From Marasmius tenuissimus (Eukaryota > Basidiomycota > Agaricomycetes > Agaricales > Marasmiaceae), in assembly GCA_029532415.1 (NCBI GenBank), contig JAQOTA010000060.1, forward strand, positions 558,001 to 622,000: a stretch of 64,000 nt of DNA, read 5' to 3'. Of the stretch, positions 21,355 through 33,900 are shown piece by piece. The stretch's first letter is position 1. Each line of letters opens with the position of its first letter. The notes beneath the pieces are model-generated. The model worked only from the letters and a program-made list of their open reading frames with translations, had not been told where the DNA came from and ran no database searches. A program made the position numbers and the translations under genes.

Positions 21355-21681
21355 TGCTATTGAGATTGTCGATTAGTTGATGATAAAGAGGACATGAGCA
21401 AAAAGACCCACCTATTCTTGTTATTAAGGAGGCCTTCTAGAGTATATAGAATAGAAGAAGAAGAGAACAGAAAGGAAACGCGTGGAACTGGTCGAAAACA
21501 GTGGTCAAGAGCGAGAGCGATGTCACAAACGTTACTCTCACAACATCATTCCAACGATCACGTCCTTCTGACTGCTTCATCATCGCACAACTCTCCATTT
21601 CACCACAGCAATCCTTGCGAGACACAAACACTGATCTGGACTGAAGGAACTCTCAGCGCCTGAATACAGCATCAGCGACTC
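21355..21681. promoter_or_regulatory. Shared divergent promoter, CK2 beta and CUS2 genes
   Basis: 327 bp separate the start codons. A TATATAGAATAG stretch near 21438 is purine-rich and could serve either direction; no stronger element was seen. Confidence 0.4.
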
Positions 21682-23162
21682 ATGGACTCTGGATCACAGC
21701 CCACCCCAGAACTGCCCGAGGCCTTCGCTAATGACCCTCGGTACGCGCCAACTGCAACTTGCACAAAAATAAGAAGCTCACATTTCGCCTTATTCTCAGA
21801 GTCTACTTTGATAAGGAGTCAAACACCTGGCGTTACGAGGAAGACGATGGGACAGAGATGGAATATGCCGCCTCAAAAGGCGCATGGGTACCTGTTGTCC
21901 GTTTGGAGAACCATATTATATCTCGACCTCTCTATACAAACCATACCTCTAACTTGGACAGGTTGACGAAGACCTCTTGAAGAGGCAGCAAGCCGCGTAT
22001 TCAGTCTCTGGAGTGGACGAAAACGTATGGAGACCGTTTGAACCTCGAACCTCTCCGCAAGCTCACACGTTCGTCCTGTATAGGCTCCTGCGGCACCTGT
22101 ACTGGCACGCGAAAACAAGAAGCGTAAAGTTCAAGATTACACCTCCGCCACACCACCGGAAGCTGGGCCATCCACAAAACGGGGCAAGAAAGATGGTGCG
22201 GGGGAACGCAAGTCGAAGAACACAGCCGTATATGTGACTGGTTTACCTGTGGATACCGACCTCGACGAGCTCGTCAAGTGCTTCTCCAAATATGGCGTTC
22301 TGGAAGAAGATGATGAGGGGGACCCCAAGGTCAAAATGTACGCGCGAGACGACGGGACGTTCAACGGGGAGGCATTGGTGGTCTATTTCAAGGAAGACTC
22401 GGTTACCTTGGCCGTGAATCTTCTCGACGAGTCTGAGTTGAGATTGGGCGATCCTTCGAGCGTTATGAAGGTAGCAAAGGCGGACTTCTCCCACAAAGGC
22501 CAAGGTGGGAACGGTGGCGAAGGTGGCCAAGGACCACCAAGGAAGACGGTGGACAAAAAGAAAATGACAAAGAGAATCGGGAAGATGCAAAGGTACGTTT
22601 CATTACTCCTTCTCGTCGCTTGTCATGTTTGTTCATAAAACGAAGGAGGCTGGAGGAGTGGAACGACGAAGATGGCTTCGGGCCTTCACTCGAGCCAGAG
22701 GACGACGTCAATATTGTCAATAAGAATAGCCGTGTGGTTATTCTGAAACATATGTTCACGCTGCAAGAACTTGAAGAAGATGCCACTTTATTGTTGGATC
22801 TCAAAGAAGATGTCCGTGAGGAATGTTCGACGCTCGGAGAGGTGACAAATGTCGTTCTCTACGATGTAGGTGGTTCTTCGACCTCTCCGCCATTCAAATA
22901 CTGAAATTCTCTCTGCAACCTTCAGCAAGAGCCAGACGGTGTGATGACCGTGAAATTTCGCGACCCAATCAGTGCGCAAGCATGCGTCCTAAAGATGAAC
23001 GGGAGATTCTTTTCGGGCCGCAAAGTCGAAGCTTCTCTCTATAGCGGCAAGCAACGGTTCAAGCGGGGTGGTGCTGGAGACGAGGTGGAGGGCGAAGGGG
23101 ACGAGGCTGAAAAGAAACGTTTGGACAACTTTGCACAGTGGTTGTTGACGGAAGGAGATTGA
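21682..23162 (+). CDS. CUS2: Splicing factor CUS2/Tat-SF1 homologue
   Basis: Exons 21682-21740, 21800-21896, 21962-22024, 22084-22592, 22646-22865, 22926-23162 (1185 nt, 394 residues). Residues about 20-60 carry the N-terminal tryptophan-containing motif of the family (VYFDKESNTWRYEED, KGAWVPVVDEDLLKRQQ). RRM1 spans about 120-205 (TAVYVTGLPVDTD; GTFNGEALVVYF). A second, atypical RRM from about 273 to 360 is a U2AF-homology motif: RVVILKHMFT, GVMTVKFRDP, and NGRFFSGRKV with the R-x-F signature. Such proteins bind U2 snRNP component SF3b1/Hsh155 and help remodel U2 snRNA before spliceosome assembly. A lysine-rich linker (ENKKRKV, TKRGKK) is a likely nuclear localisation signal. Confidence 0.92.
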
Positions 23163-23637
23163 TTTATCTTTATGCTGTGAATATGGTGAACAATACAGAT
23201 TGCGCGACCAGGGCTCCCAGAAATAGCGAATAGATCGCCATTGGTCCTCTCTCTGACCCACCCCTCGGCCCTAGACGGGCTACCTTCGGTCACACGCAGG
23301 AAAATCAATGATGAAACTGAGCAGACCTCGCTCAACAGTGGCCCCGTGAATCTGAGTACCCTGGTTCAGAAAAGACTACTTAGATAGTCAAAGTCTAATT
23401 GAACATCTGCCAATTCCGCAATCTGCGTGATGCCAGTGTGCTCGCCGCACAAAGAGCACTCCCAGAGTAGGATCCCAATTCTCTAGATCTGGGATGGACT
23501 TGCTGGCAATGCCGAAAGGAAACCGGACACTGGCAGTGTATCTGCCTGTACAGCCACACACCCCGCCTCTCCTTAGCCGACGGCTCAGCGATCTCAACTG
23601 TCAGTGTGAAACTGGCTTCACCTCCCCATTACTATCA
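23163..23637. other. Intergenic region between CUS2 and PI4K genes
   Basis: No gene supported. An open frame upstream of and in phase with the PI4K start (from 23494) could extend that protein by 48 residues, but it lacks family similarity and is taken as leader sequence. Confidence 0.4.
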
Positions 23638-26600
23638 ATGCCTCGAGCAGGCTACCAGCCTCTTGCACAATCTATAGACGAGGAAGAAGGAGATGTTGCG
23701 GTCGAAGCCCAGTCGTCTCCGAACGCTGTGAAGCCCACAACACGTGGCCTTCGCCGTCCAGGACGCCCCGGTCATATAGACCTTACGAAGTTGGACAGTG
23801 CATTCAAGAGGTGAGTTTGCTATAGAGTTGCTTTGAATAGCTCTAAATACGCTACCTAGGTGGACCGAGTCGATAGCACAGAAAGTTAAGCGCAAGAAGA
23901 AAGCACCTTCAGAGCATACCAGGAAGCAGATATGGCACACTGTATTCGAGCCAGCTGTATTGGCGGCTCCTATACAATCGACAATCGTGAGCTTGAAGCA
24001 TATTCTGAATACGGAGTAGTGCTGAGCACGCATATTCTATAGGTCAAGACGCTCGACCACAAACCTCCTATGACGCAGGCAGAATTCGATGCGTGAGTTA
24101 TCCAACCAGTCACTTCTTTATGCCGCTTACTTCCTCCCAATAGCCTCATACGTTCTGTCAAGACAGCTATTTCGGAGGGCATACATCCAAAGATGATTGT
24201 GAAGGGTAGTAGCGGGTCTTACTTTGCACGGGCAAAGGACGAGCAGAGTCACGTCCGGACGGTAGCGTGCGTACGCCATTGATTCTCAACCTTGAATGTT
24301 TCTCAATTTCCGTGACAGAGTATTCAAACCCAAAGACGAAGAACCCTACGGTCGACTGAATCCGAAGGTCAAACTCTCATGTTCCGGAACTCACCATCAT
24401 AACTCACATCACTATCTGTAGACCACCAAGTGGCTTCATCGCCAGTTTCGTTGGATCATTCCTTTTGGACGTGCCTGCCTGATTCCTAACTTGAGGTAAG
24501 GGCTTGGACCACCACTTCACCACAAATACCCATGAAACCCTAGCTATATCTCGGAAGCTGCAGCATCCTTCCTTGACGAACGTCTCAGCCTCCACATTGT
24601 CCCGCCCACACGATTGGTATCTCTTTCCAGTCCGGTAAGCCCTCCCTTACCTTCATCTGACTCGCATTATTGAACGTCTTGTACTCGAAAGGCATTCTTC
24701 TACGACTGGTTGGATCGTAACGCGGCCAAGAAAGGAAAACCGCTGCCTGACAAGATAGGGAGCATGCAATTCTTCTTACATGGGTATACAGGTGCGCTTG
24801 CGCGCTACTTTTGATCTCTTACTCAAGTGCCTGATACTCATGCTAGACGCGTCCGACTTTTTGCGTAAACACCCTTGGCCTGGTCGTTCAATTGCCGATA
24901 CTTTCGATGATAATACCCACCGACGCGGTAGCGTGTCCAAACGCTTTATGGGCGCAATGAAAGTCATCTGTGGCAAAACTGGGGATAACGATGATTTCTA
25001 CGATGATTACGACGACGAAAGGTTGTTCGATGCAACCGAGTCGACGAATGGGCAGGGGATGTTCTATTGGTCTCCGGCTCTTCAAGAAAGCTTCCGAGAG
25101 GAACTCGAAAAGTGAGAACATTTCCACCACTTCGTCCATTTACTGACCACGCGCGTGCGATTATTGCAGGCTGGTCATTCTTGGTAGGTTATCTAATCGA
25201 CTTTCAGCTCAGAACCTGTTTTTGACGGACATCTAGATTACCTTATGCTCAACACCGATCGTGGTGCAGACAACTACATGATCAAATACTGCGAAGGCGA
25301 GACTGAAAAGCTCGTTGACGTTGCCCCTGCTCGTTCTGTACGCCACGAGATGCCCCTCATGAGTGAGCTACGAAGGAGTGATCCCTCATCTGGAGATTCC
25401 CAACCCAACGCGAACCCAGACGTGTCCCAACCCACCATGCGCCCCTCTTCCTCTTGCTCATGTACTGAAACAGGTGATTATCGGCAGAAGCCACATATAC
25501 ACATCGCCGCTATCGACAATTCCCTGTCGTTCCCTCACGAACACCCACAAGGATGGAGATCATATACCTATGGTTGGCTCTATTTGCCGGTCAGCATTAT
25601 AGGGCGCCCATTCAGCGAGAAGACACGGAACCACTTTCTGCCTATTTTGACCTCGAAAGCTTGGTGGGAGGAAACCAGCTACCAGCTCCAGAAATTGTTC
25701 GCTGTCGATCCGGACTTCAATCTCAAGATGTTCAAGGTGAGAGGACTTGCTCATCTTGAGATGGAATCGACCTCTTTTACTAACGAGCCTCTTCCGTAGC
25801 GTCAACTGGCTGTGATAAAAGGTAGATTGTCATACCAGCGATATTGTCAGAATTGCCCGGCTGATTTCCCCTAAAGGCCAAGCTCTCAATATCGTGCAAT
25901 CCCTGAGACACCAGGTAAGTCGCCTCTCACACAATATCACTTTTATTACTGACCAAGTTCAAGGATGAAGGCCCTCTGGAATTGACCCGCAGAACCAAAA
26001 TTCTGGTATGGGACGATGAGATTGAAGTAACAGATGGACCAGACTTCGGTCCGGCCACTGGTGGCACCATTCCGTCTCCGGCTTCTCCTAAATTATCAAT
26101 AAGTAGTGTTCCACTCCCCCGTCCGCGCAGCCAGAGTTCTGCAAGCGACAATTTCCCTCCCCCGATGCGTCGAACGTCGACAGACGCTTCCGGAGTTCCG
26201 CGACCAGTGCCATTTGCAGCCAAGTTCCAAAAGATACATCCTGGCACGACAGGTGTTATCATGCTGGAGCACCTGGAGCGCCTCGACGCGGTCGAAGCCA
26301 GTTTACAAAGGCTTACCATAGACGAAGAAGAAGCAGAAGTCGACGTCGGGGAATCGTCTTCCTCCGCCAGACCGATACCTCAAACCCCTGGTGTCGAGCC
26401 TCGCACTCCTTCAAGTTCTGCTGGAGCGGCGACTTCGCCGTTTTCGCCTCCTGGAAGTCCTCCTCAGTTACCCACCGTGCCCGAAGATGATGCTGTCGAC
26501 GACTCGAGCTCGATCTCGGAGGAAGATCTTGTTGCACTTTCCAAATCTACATCTCACGTCGAGCCTGGTCCTTCACGTCATACACGCTGGCTCAGCGAAA

Positions 26601-26775
26601 CGAACAGACCGGGAATGGATTGGCTGAGAGAACCGGATACCCCAAGCACTCGTACGGTCATCGTAGAGGTTGGCATCCCTGTCTTCATCTTTTCTTGTGC
26701 TCTCGTATACTGACTTATTGATGTTTGTAGCGGATAGAAACAGTGGATAAGAAACCACTGTGCTCGTGCTGGTGA
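23638..26775 (+). CDS. LSB6: Phosphatidylinositol 4-kinase type II
   Basis: Sixteen exons: 23638-23810, 23860-23986, 24043-24092, 24144-24266, 24319-24367, 24422-24495, 24544-24634, 24692-24791, 24847-25111, 25170-25183, 25237-25362, 25474-25736, 25800-25821, 25877-25914, 25964-26668, 26731-26775 (2265 nt, 754 residues). The enzyme makes PI4P on Golgi, endosomal and vacuolar membranes. Family blocks in order: MPRAGYQPL start, VKGSSGSYFARAKDE (nucleotide loop), VFKPKDEEPYG, KWLHRQFRWIIPFGR, ISEAAASFLDERL, PTRLVSLSSPAFFYDW, MLNTDRGADNYMIKY (catalytic loop, about 357-371), IAAIDNSLSFPHEHP, YGWLYLP, and a disordered S/P-rich tail ending CSCW. Exons of 14 and 22 nt were required by phase. The 111-bp intron at 25363-25473 is in frame without a stop. 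Confidence 0.93.
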
Positions 26776-27118
26776 TCTCGGACTCCGTCTATCGACGGTG
26801 TCGCTATCTTATACACGGATATCTAGGAAAGGACTGTATACTAGTTAATTTCACTACACGAGTGGTTCTAGAGCGGAAGTCAAGAGCCCTGGTCGGCGGT
26901 GGAGATCTTCCTGGCTTGTTTCCCGTCTAGTAGGGGCAGTCTACCTCGACTTGGCTTGGAACAGGACGTCCAAGCGCTCGAATTGAGGGGAGGAAGCGGA
27001 CTGAGAATAACTTGAGAGGATCAACAGCACTGCTAAAAGTACCTCGCTCAGGTATCACGCCGCAGTGAACTTCCCAAACTCATGATTGTTAAGTGGGTCT
27101 ATAGTCGACTCATCGTCA

Positions 27119-27200
27119 ATGGCTTCCTTCCAGATATGGCCTCTCATCCACTAAATTCGTCGGGATAGCTATGTGTTGTCATTCCAAGTATGGATAGACA
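27119..27200 (+). repeat. Intergenic direct repeat, copy A
   Basis: Copy A of an imperfect direct repeat. Shared blocks in order include TTCCTTC, ATGGCCTCTCATC, GGATAGCTA(T/C)GTGTTGTCATT and ATAGAC. Copy B begins about 390 bp downstream. By eye, roughly four of five bases agree. Confidence 0.7.
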
Positions 27201-27506
27201 AAGTGGCCTGTATCTCGGAGGACTCAATGGTATTGATTGTTTCCCAATGGTAATCCTCCAAACTAGTTCAGAACCACTTCTGCCACCACGGTCGAGACGG
27301 AAGGTCGCTATGAAGCCGGAGAATGAGACCCATTCTGGGGCGTAGGGAAGAGGCAAAGAACCCTCAAACAACTCGGAGTCTTGGAGTTGTGCTGAAGCAG
27401 CATAATCGCGCGGTACTTTGAAACCTAATTAGATTTTTTGGTAATTTTTTACTTCGGTCACTGCGGTTGTCCGGGAGGTCAATCCACCCAACGGTTTCAA
27501 CCTACA

Positions 27507-27589
27507 TTGGGTTTCCTTCTAGACATGGCCTCTCATCGACCTAATCCTTCGGAATAGCTACGTGTTGTCATTTTGAGTATAAATAGACG
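27507..27589 (+). repeat. Intergenic direct repeat, copy B
   Basis: Copy B of the same element, with blocks TTTCCTTCT, ACATGGCCTCTCATC, GGAATAGCTACGTGTTGTCAT and GTATAAATAGACG. It contains a TATAAATA stretch where copy A has TATGGATA. Confidence 0.7.
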
Positions 27590-27777
27590 CATCGAGAAGA
27601 TCGAGCGAAGTACCCATTTGGAAGGGAATTAGATGTTGTGCTCAGTCATAACATAGCGTAAAGTGATAGATCGTGAATTCAGAAAGGGAGAATCATACTC
27701 AAGACCCTTCAGAAGATGCCGCTCAACAACCCGTGAATCGTCTCGACCGTCCTCCTCCTCCCTTCGAGCACTCCATC

Positions 27778-30251
27778 TTACGCGTTCGGCACAGGCCGCG
27801 TTACATCCGGATAGTGTTGAGCGATGAGCTGGATGTATATGGTTGAGTCCGCGATAGCAATACATACAACATGAGAAACACGTACCCCGAACAACTCTGG
27901 CGCACGAATGGCCAACACTTGCGGGTCTTCACCGAGACCGACAAATCTGAGCAAGACAAGCAGGTTCAGTACAGGGTCTAACCTTACGTCGACACAACAA
28001 GGACACGTACATGGTAGACACACCTGCCTCGATGGCAGACGACAATGTCAATGCTACAAAGTAAGTGAGTAACCGCATATGCCCAACAAAACAACGACAA
28101 CGTACAGCACTGCAACCCTATCAAGAACCCGAAGAGTATGACAGGCGCAGTATATTGCCCATCGACATTGTACGATGGATTGGTAACTGAGTAGCACCCG
28201 TCAGATCCGGTCTCATCTGTCAAGCAACAAATAAAACTCACTCCTGAGGTATAGGTACGCAAAGAGCGATGACAGCATTCCAACTGCGTAGGCTCCCCAG
28301 GTAAGAGCTGGTCGTCAAGTTAGTACGGCTTGGATAGACGTGCGTATGGGGAGGACATACTCATCCCGACCAACGAGTCGTTGACAAGAGCGTCAATACC
28401 ACGGTCCTTGAACAGTCTCCAAGTATCCTTCGCAGCCTCAATGTACGGCTTCCCGTACAACGCTAGATAGGTGGATTAGGACATGTTTGGACAAGTAGCA
28501 AAGGTTCCATACCTATCTCAATGTAAGCGTATCTGGAATGTCTCCTGTCAGTACGAGCAGCATGCTAGAATGATAAACATTATCTCACCGATTGAAATAT
28601 TCCACCATCCCCTGAATGCATCCGATGACGCATGCTGCACAGCAAGCCAAGCAAGCCTCGACGGCTACGCGATCACTTTTGAGTATTACAGCATACCAAA
28701 CGCGACTTGCTACTCACGATGTCCTTCGGCATTCGCATTGTTCTGAACGGCTTGCAATATCAACTTGATTGTCTCCAAGATCGTGACAATGAGTGAGCCA
28801 AATGCGATGGAACCAAGAGATGTCGTTGATGCGCGAACGAATGAGGACCAGTTCGGGTGTGCGGGCTGTACAGAGGCTCAGAGTCAGACATTGAAAGGAG
28901 AACGAAGACGATGCAGATTCACCATTTCGCCTTGCGAGCGTGGTCCAAAGTAGTACCACGATCCGTACGCCCCGCCGGCAAGAGTGGACAGGGCAACGTT
29001 GCCGACCACTTGTGATGTCCACAGGAAGGAGAACGTCGCGAAGAATACCAAGCCTGCGACCTTTCCGGAGGAACAGCCCGATGTGCAACCTAAGGAATGA
29101 CATCAGACGTCAGTTATTGGGAGATAGCCTGACGGTAGTGCGACAAAGCTCACTTGCGCTCCCGGGTGTCCATTTGTTATAACTGTTGTGGTGTCAAGCG
29201 GGGTAGCTATGGGGCATAAAAGACTACTCACATCGCAATCGTGGTGAATACATACCATCTACGATTTTCAGATCAGTGACGTCGCCCGGACATCAAAAAG
29301 TGAATCTTACACTGCCAACGCAGCCTGAACGATGAGGGACGTAAAGGCTACTGCAAAAACCGACTTGTGGTGTTTTGACACATCCATGACAACCTGTAAG
29401 AGCAGGGAGGCCAGAGGGATACGTGATTTGTAACCCCAGTACGACAGTACTGAAAGGATTGCGATGAGGGTGAAGACGATGGCGCCGGCTGTTGAGGATT
29501 TGCAGTGAGGACAAGCATCGTCCCGGTCAAGTTGTAAAGAGCTCACAATAGTACTTTGTGATCCAATAATAGATGCATATACCGCTGAATACATCCGTCG
29601 GATAATCCAATTTAGAATGAGTGTCAAAAGCATGGGCGATCCCGAGAAACGCGTGACGTACATGTTCAATAGGATGGTAAGAATGAGGGTAATGTGCATG
29701 ATCATCTTGGTGAACATTCGCGTCAAGATGAGGTAGATCGTGGAGAAGAGGACCGCTGCCGCAGTGACCAGCAGCAGGAGATAGACTGTGCTCCTGTATA
29801 CGAGTTCAGATACTAGAACGGGGCTAAAAACGTTCCATGAAGCACGCACGCATTCAATGTGACACCAGTTCCAGTACGACCACCAGACTTTCCGAGACCT
29901 CCTCCCTGCCCGCCACTTTTAACCCACGATTGAATGGCAATTCCCGACAATGCAGCAAATCCAAGGAACTAGGTTTTCGGAGGGAAAACTTTGAGCGAGA
30001 GACACGTTGAGTACTTTTTAGCCTCGTACCTGGAGAATGAACAGAACAAGGAAAATTGGGTCGTTTATTTTGCTCTTTGGCTTGAACCTGTCATTTGCAT
30101 ACGGATCCTTGACATCCCCGCCGTATCCACCACCACCGTAATTGTTCTGAGGAGGAGGGGCATAGGGTTGTCCATAGGAAGGCGTTGGTCCAGGATACGG
30201 TGCGTACCCCTGTTGCGGGCTATTGCCGCCCAATTGATTCCAGCCCGACAT
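27778..30251 (-). CDS. PNS1: PNS1 choline-transporter-like (SLC44/CTL) membrane protein
   Basis: Seventeen exons: 27778-27828, 27886-27946, 28011-28053, 28106-28186, 28242-28307, 28361-28462, 28513-28532, 28589-28664, 28718-28865, 28923-29089, 29154-29182, 29232-29258, 29311-29488, 29547-29584, 29662-29793, 29850-29968, 30030-30251 (1560 nt, 519 residues). The cytosolic N-terminus is G/P/Y/Q-rich (GYAPYPGPTPSYGQP). About ten hydrophobic segments follow. Family hallmarks: GICIYYWITKYYSGAIVFTL, FFATFSFLWTSQVVGN, the ILQAVQ region, the cysteine cluster ACLACCAACVIGC, YFNRYAYIEIALYGKPY, and the C-terminal SLTLSSAIEAG, FVGLGEDPQ, ELFGLIAQHYP. CTL proteins sit at the plasma membrane or organelles; vertebrate members carry choline or related amines, and yeast PNS1 has no settled substrate. 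Three exons are 20-29 nt and all phases close. Confidence 0.92.
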
Positions 30252-30980
30252 GAGATGCAGGTATCAGAGAAACGGACAAATTCGAGGAATGGGGATCACC
30301 AGGAAATGGGATGATGGAAGCAGAAAGCCAAGTTGTGTTTGTGACAGTGTTCATGGTCTTCGCGCTCAGGGGATACTGGAACAGCGTCATTGGTCGGACC
30401 TCGCGGGAATACATCGCTTGGCCATCAGGGTCCTCCGCCGGCATTGTCAGTCCAGCATCGCAATCTTATAGCACCCTTCGTTAGATCTAGACGGATGAAC
30501 AGATTCTGATACTTGAGTATGTAGATGAACAGCAGCAGCACAGATATATAGATACCTCAAGCATGATAGGTAGAAAAGTGAAATGAGTTGGAAATGAGGT
30601 GATGACTCGGGGCTTGTGCGCTTATATTTGATGTGCTGCGGCTTGGCTCGCGAATGTAATCAACCTTCAGGCGTACACCACGTTACACCATACCTGCAAT
30701 GGTTATACAACATTCTTATACATCGCGGGACGTTGTTCGCCTGTTGATCTACTGTCCGGGACTCAGACTGTTTGGGATCAGAATCGACTGCCCAGATCAC
30801 GTCCAACTCCCCAACTTGCACCACGCCAAAAAAGGTTCATGCAGCTCACTCACGGAAGTTACAAATGTCCGAGTTTCATTTCTTTCTGCGCAATAAGTAC
30901 CTTCTAGCAATTACTTTGGAGGGGAGAAAATTGGTACAACGGATTTACATACTTCTTCCTTCATTGCCCTTTCGCCTCCA
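30252..30980. other. Intergenic region between PNS1 and het-c genes
   Basis: About 730 bp containing the PNS1 promoter and the 3' flank of the het-c homologue; no gene recognised. Confidence 0.45.
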
Positions 30981-33900
30981 TTACCATCCAGGCGGACGTC
31001 CATAGTTAGGCCCATACCCTCCACCATGAGGAGGTTGACCGGGATGTGCTTCAGGGAAGCTAAATCCTCCCGGTCCAGATCCGGGTGGCCCTGGTGGAGG
31101 AGCGAACCCTCCGGGACCAGGGGGACCACCAGGCTGATATCCTCCATATCCTCCTGCATCAGGGAATGACGGTGGTCCAGAACCAGGGAACGATGGAGGT
31201 GGTGGAGATGAATACGAAGGTGCATATCCTCCTCCTCCAGCCCCCGGGAACGAGGGTGGGGGCGAATGTGGCCCACCCGGGAAGCCTGGAGATGGCGACG
31301 AATGCCCACCAGGTCCACCAGGGAACGAAGGCGTCCCGCTGTGACTTCCATAGAACCCGGATGCTTCCCCACCGCCGGGAGCTGGAGGTGCAGGAGTGTA
31401 GCCACTCTGTGATTGAGAATACGCGTGCGAGCCACCTGCACCGGGATAGCCTCCGGGTACGGGAGGCCCAGACCCTTCTCTCTTATTTCCGGATCCACCA
31501 CCGAAGAGGTTCTGAGCTTGCTGGACTCCAGGGATCTGATTGACGTAGTTCTGTATCCCTGCCTGAGCAGCCAACCCTTGGTTGTGGGCGTACGATCCAA
31601 CCGCCTCAGCCTGTCCTCCCTCCCCGGCCATTCGGATGTTCTCGTGGTTCTTGACACGACCCTTGGACAACCGACTTATGATCTCGTTTTTCTTGTTACC
31701 AAGCCCGTCGACCCAGGTTTTCATTGTCTGAAGCATCTCGCGCTGTATCTTCGAGTTGGAGTTGTGGAAGTCCGGATGGAATCTGAATACGGCGCTCAGC
31801 ATGCTAAGTCTTCGGCCAATTAATGGTGTACACTCACAAACATTGTAGAACATCCTCTGTGAGTCCCCGTACGTCGACGCTCGTGTCGTCCCAAGCTTTC
31901 ACAACGAGACCGACAGTGTGAGACACAATGGCTTTGGCGATGTGCCCAGCGGGTTCGTTCAGAATGAGGTTCTAGATCAATTTCAATCAGACTAGGCCGA
32001 ATCGTCCTATAAATGACAGGCGTACGAAATGATCTTTACTCAAGAAAGAGTGGGTAGGATCGGACTAGAAAGATACAATGATCCATGAGATTCGATACTC
32101 GGGAGGATGGGTCCAATTTACTTACCGCCTGAGGGTCATTGAATACTTCGTACTGGTCGTGGCTATCAATAACCTCTCCGGATGCGGATGCCAAGCCCGT
32201 GGTTGCGGTTTTCAAAATGGGTTTCAAGAACGGCTATTGGCGATCCGTTCAGTTGTTGACCACTATAAGCCCGGAACAAAGAGACAACTCACCTCCAAAG
32301 TCGTGAATACAAATACAGAGATGCTGTCCATGAGCTTCTCAATCAGCGCACCCAGTCCCGGAATCTTCTCGATAGTCTTCTCAATCTTCTTCACCACACC
32401 GTCTCGGAAACTGAGAACCTGCCAAAGGACAGCGTGAAGTTCCTGAGGAGACATCTCTTCGGGTTTTTTCCCTCCACCGGTGCCCTGGCCTTTCGAAGTT
32501 CATGTCAGTATATGATTAGTATCGCTCGCATCGACAACTCTGAGCTGACCTTGAGCTCTGATTCGTTCTATCCCTTCCATATCCCGGGACATTGAATTGC
32601 CCTCTCCACCCGGCAAGTTGAAGAAAAGATCTCTGAGTACCGAAGAAGGATCGCCACCACCACCTGGTCCACTACGAGATTTCTGCTGCGCCCTTTTCAC
32701 CTCTGCATTGAGGTCGGTCACAGACGCTTGACTCTGTCACCGAATGAGAGAGGTTTTCGAAGAGACCAGCAAAATTCGTACCAGATGGTCACCAGCCTCT
32801 CCGAGCAACGAATGGATGAAGTCGCTGGAACCGAACGTTCCTGTCACAATGGGAGCAACCCAGTTGCCGTTGGGAGCTTGTATCCTCACTCGGTCCCCAA
32901 CGTGAGGGAACACGTCGCGGTAGCCCATCGAGATGAGCGAAAGTTCACAAAAGTTTGAATGTGCTGAATAGTCCTCGAGAGTGTGGAGCTGTTGATAGGA
33001 TGAGTTCTCATGCGAGCGAGGTAGGTCACGATACAAGCCTACCAGTGTTCCTAAGAGTCTGTAAGCCTCATACTCGTCTTGCTTCTTGCCTTGTGCGCGA
33101 TGTTGTCTGCCAAGATGAATGCACTGCTCAATGGTACGCCTGACAAGTGCCTTAGAGGTGTCCCAATGGCCGTGCTCTACCCCAGATTTCAATGAGATGA
33201 GAAAGAAGGCGACCGGAAAGGACCTCACCATTCGCAATGTAGTTCTTCATGCCTGTTTGCGTGTCAATCTCAAGCTCCCTCGGCTATTGCGGGGGCTCCA
33301 TACTCAGCGAGTACAAACTTCATGACCGACCAGCCACTTACATCGACAGGTCCCCGCAACCTTGGGTCATACTTTCTCGGGTCTTGACCATCTCCATATC
33401 CTTTCGGGTTGTCGATGTGTTCCGTCTGGAAAAGACTGAGACAGGTATGTACAGCCAAACAGAGAGATACGCACAGGTAGATAGCACCCAAGTCTCTCTT
33501 TCGTGACTTCGAATTCATTTGTGGCGTAGCCATGAGCCTACAGGGTCGATGAGTCCCCGGAAGCTCGAACGGGTCGAACAAACGCACCAAGAACCCAAGG
33601 GCCATGCACAGATTGATGATCGTCTGTCGATGATTCAGGACTCATCGTAGACTGCGGGCATATCCGTCGAAAGAGCGCATACCTGGAGCTCCAACTTTGC
33701 CAGTCCGGCTACATCGACTGCCTATTCATCAAAGGGTCCGGATCAGTCTAGAGCCTCGAGAACCCTCGCAAGATACACCCTTACTTGACTGTAATCTCTC
33801 AGCCAATTGCTACGATATTCCGATCAGAAACTGAGCAGATATCGGCGGAGGTCCTCGCACACTCACCCGAAATAAACCCTCTTGATATCCAGTCCGCCGA

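Larger units (their letters stand above)
26776..27777. other. Convergent intergenic region with duplicated element
   Basis: About 1 kb between the convergent PI4K and PNS1 genes; no open frame with recognisable content. It holds two diverged direct copies of an element of about 82 bp (listed separately). Confidence 0.5.

Noticed and set aside
23494..23637. 48-residue upstream extension of the PI4K
   Set aside because: In frame but without family similarity; MPRAGYQPL is the expected family start.
30911..31657. 248-codon minus-strand open frame and a 152-codon plus-strand frame over the het-c tail
   Set aside because: They are shadows of the repetitive glycine/proline-rich coding sequence; the in-frame HET-C tail explains the region.
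31804..31837. 34-bp intron in the het-c gene
   Set aside because: Too short; the acceptor 21 bp further on gives a 55-bp intron and the conserved FHPDFH junction.
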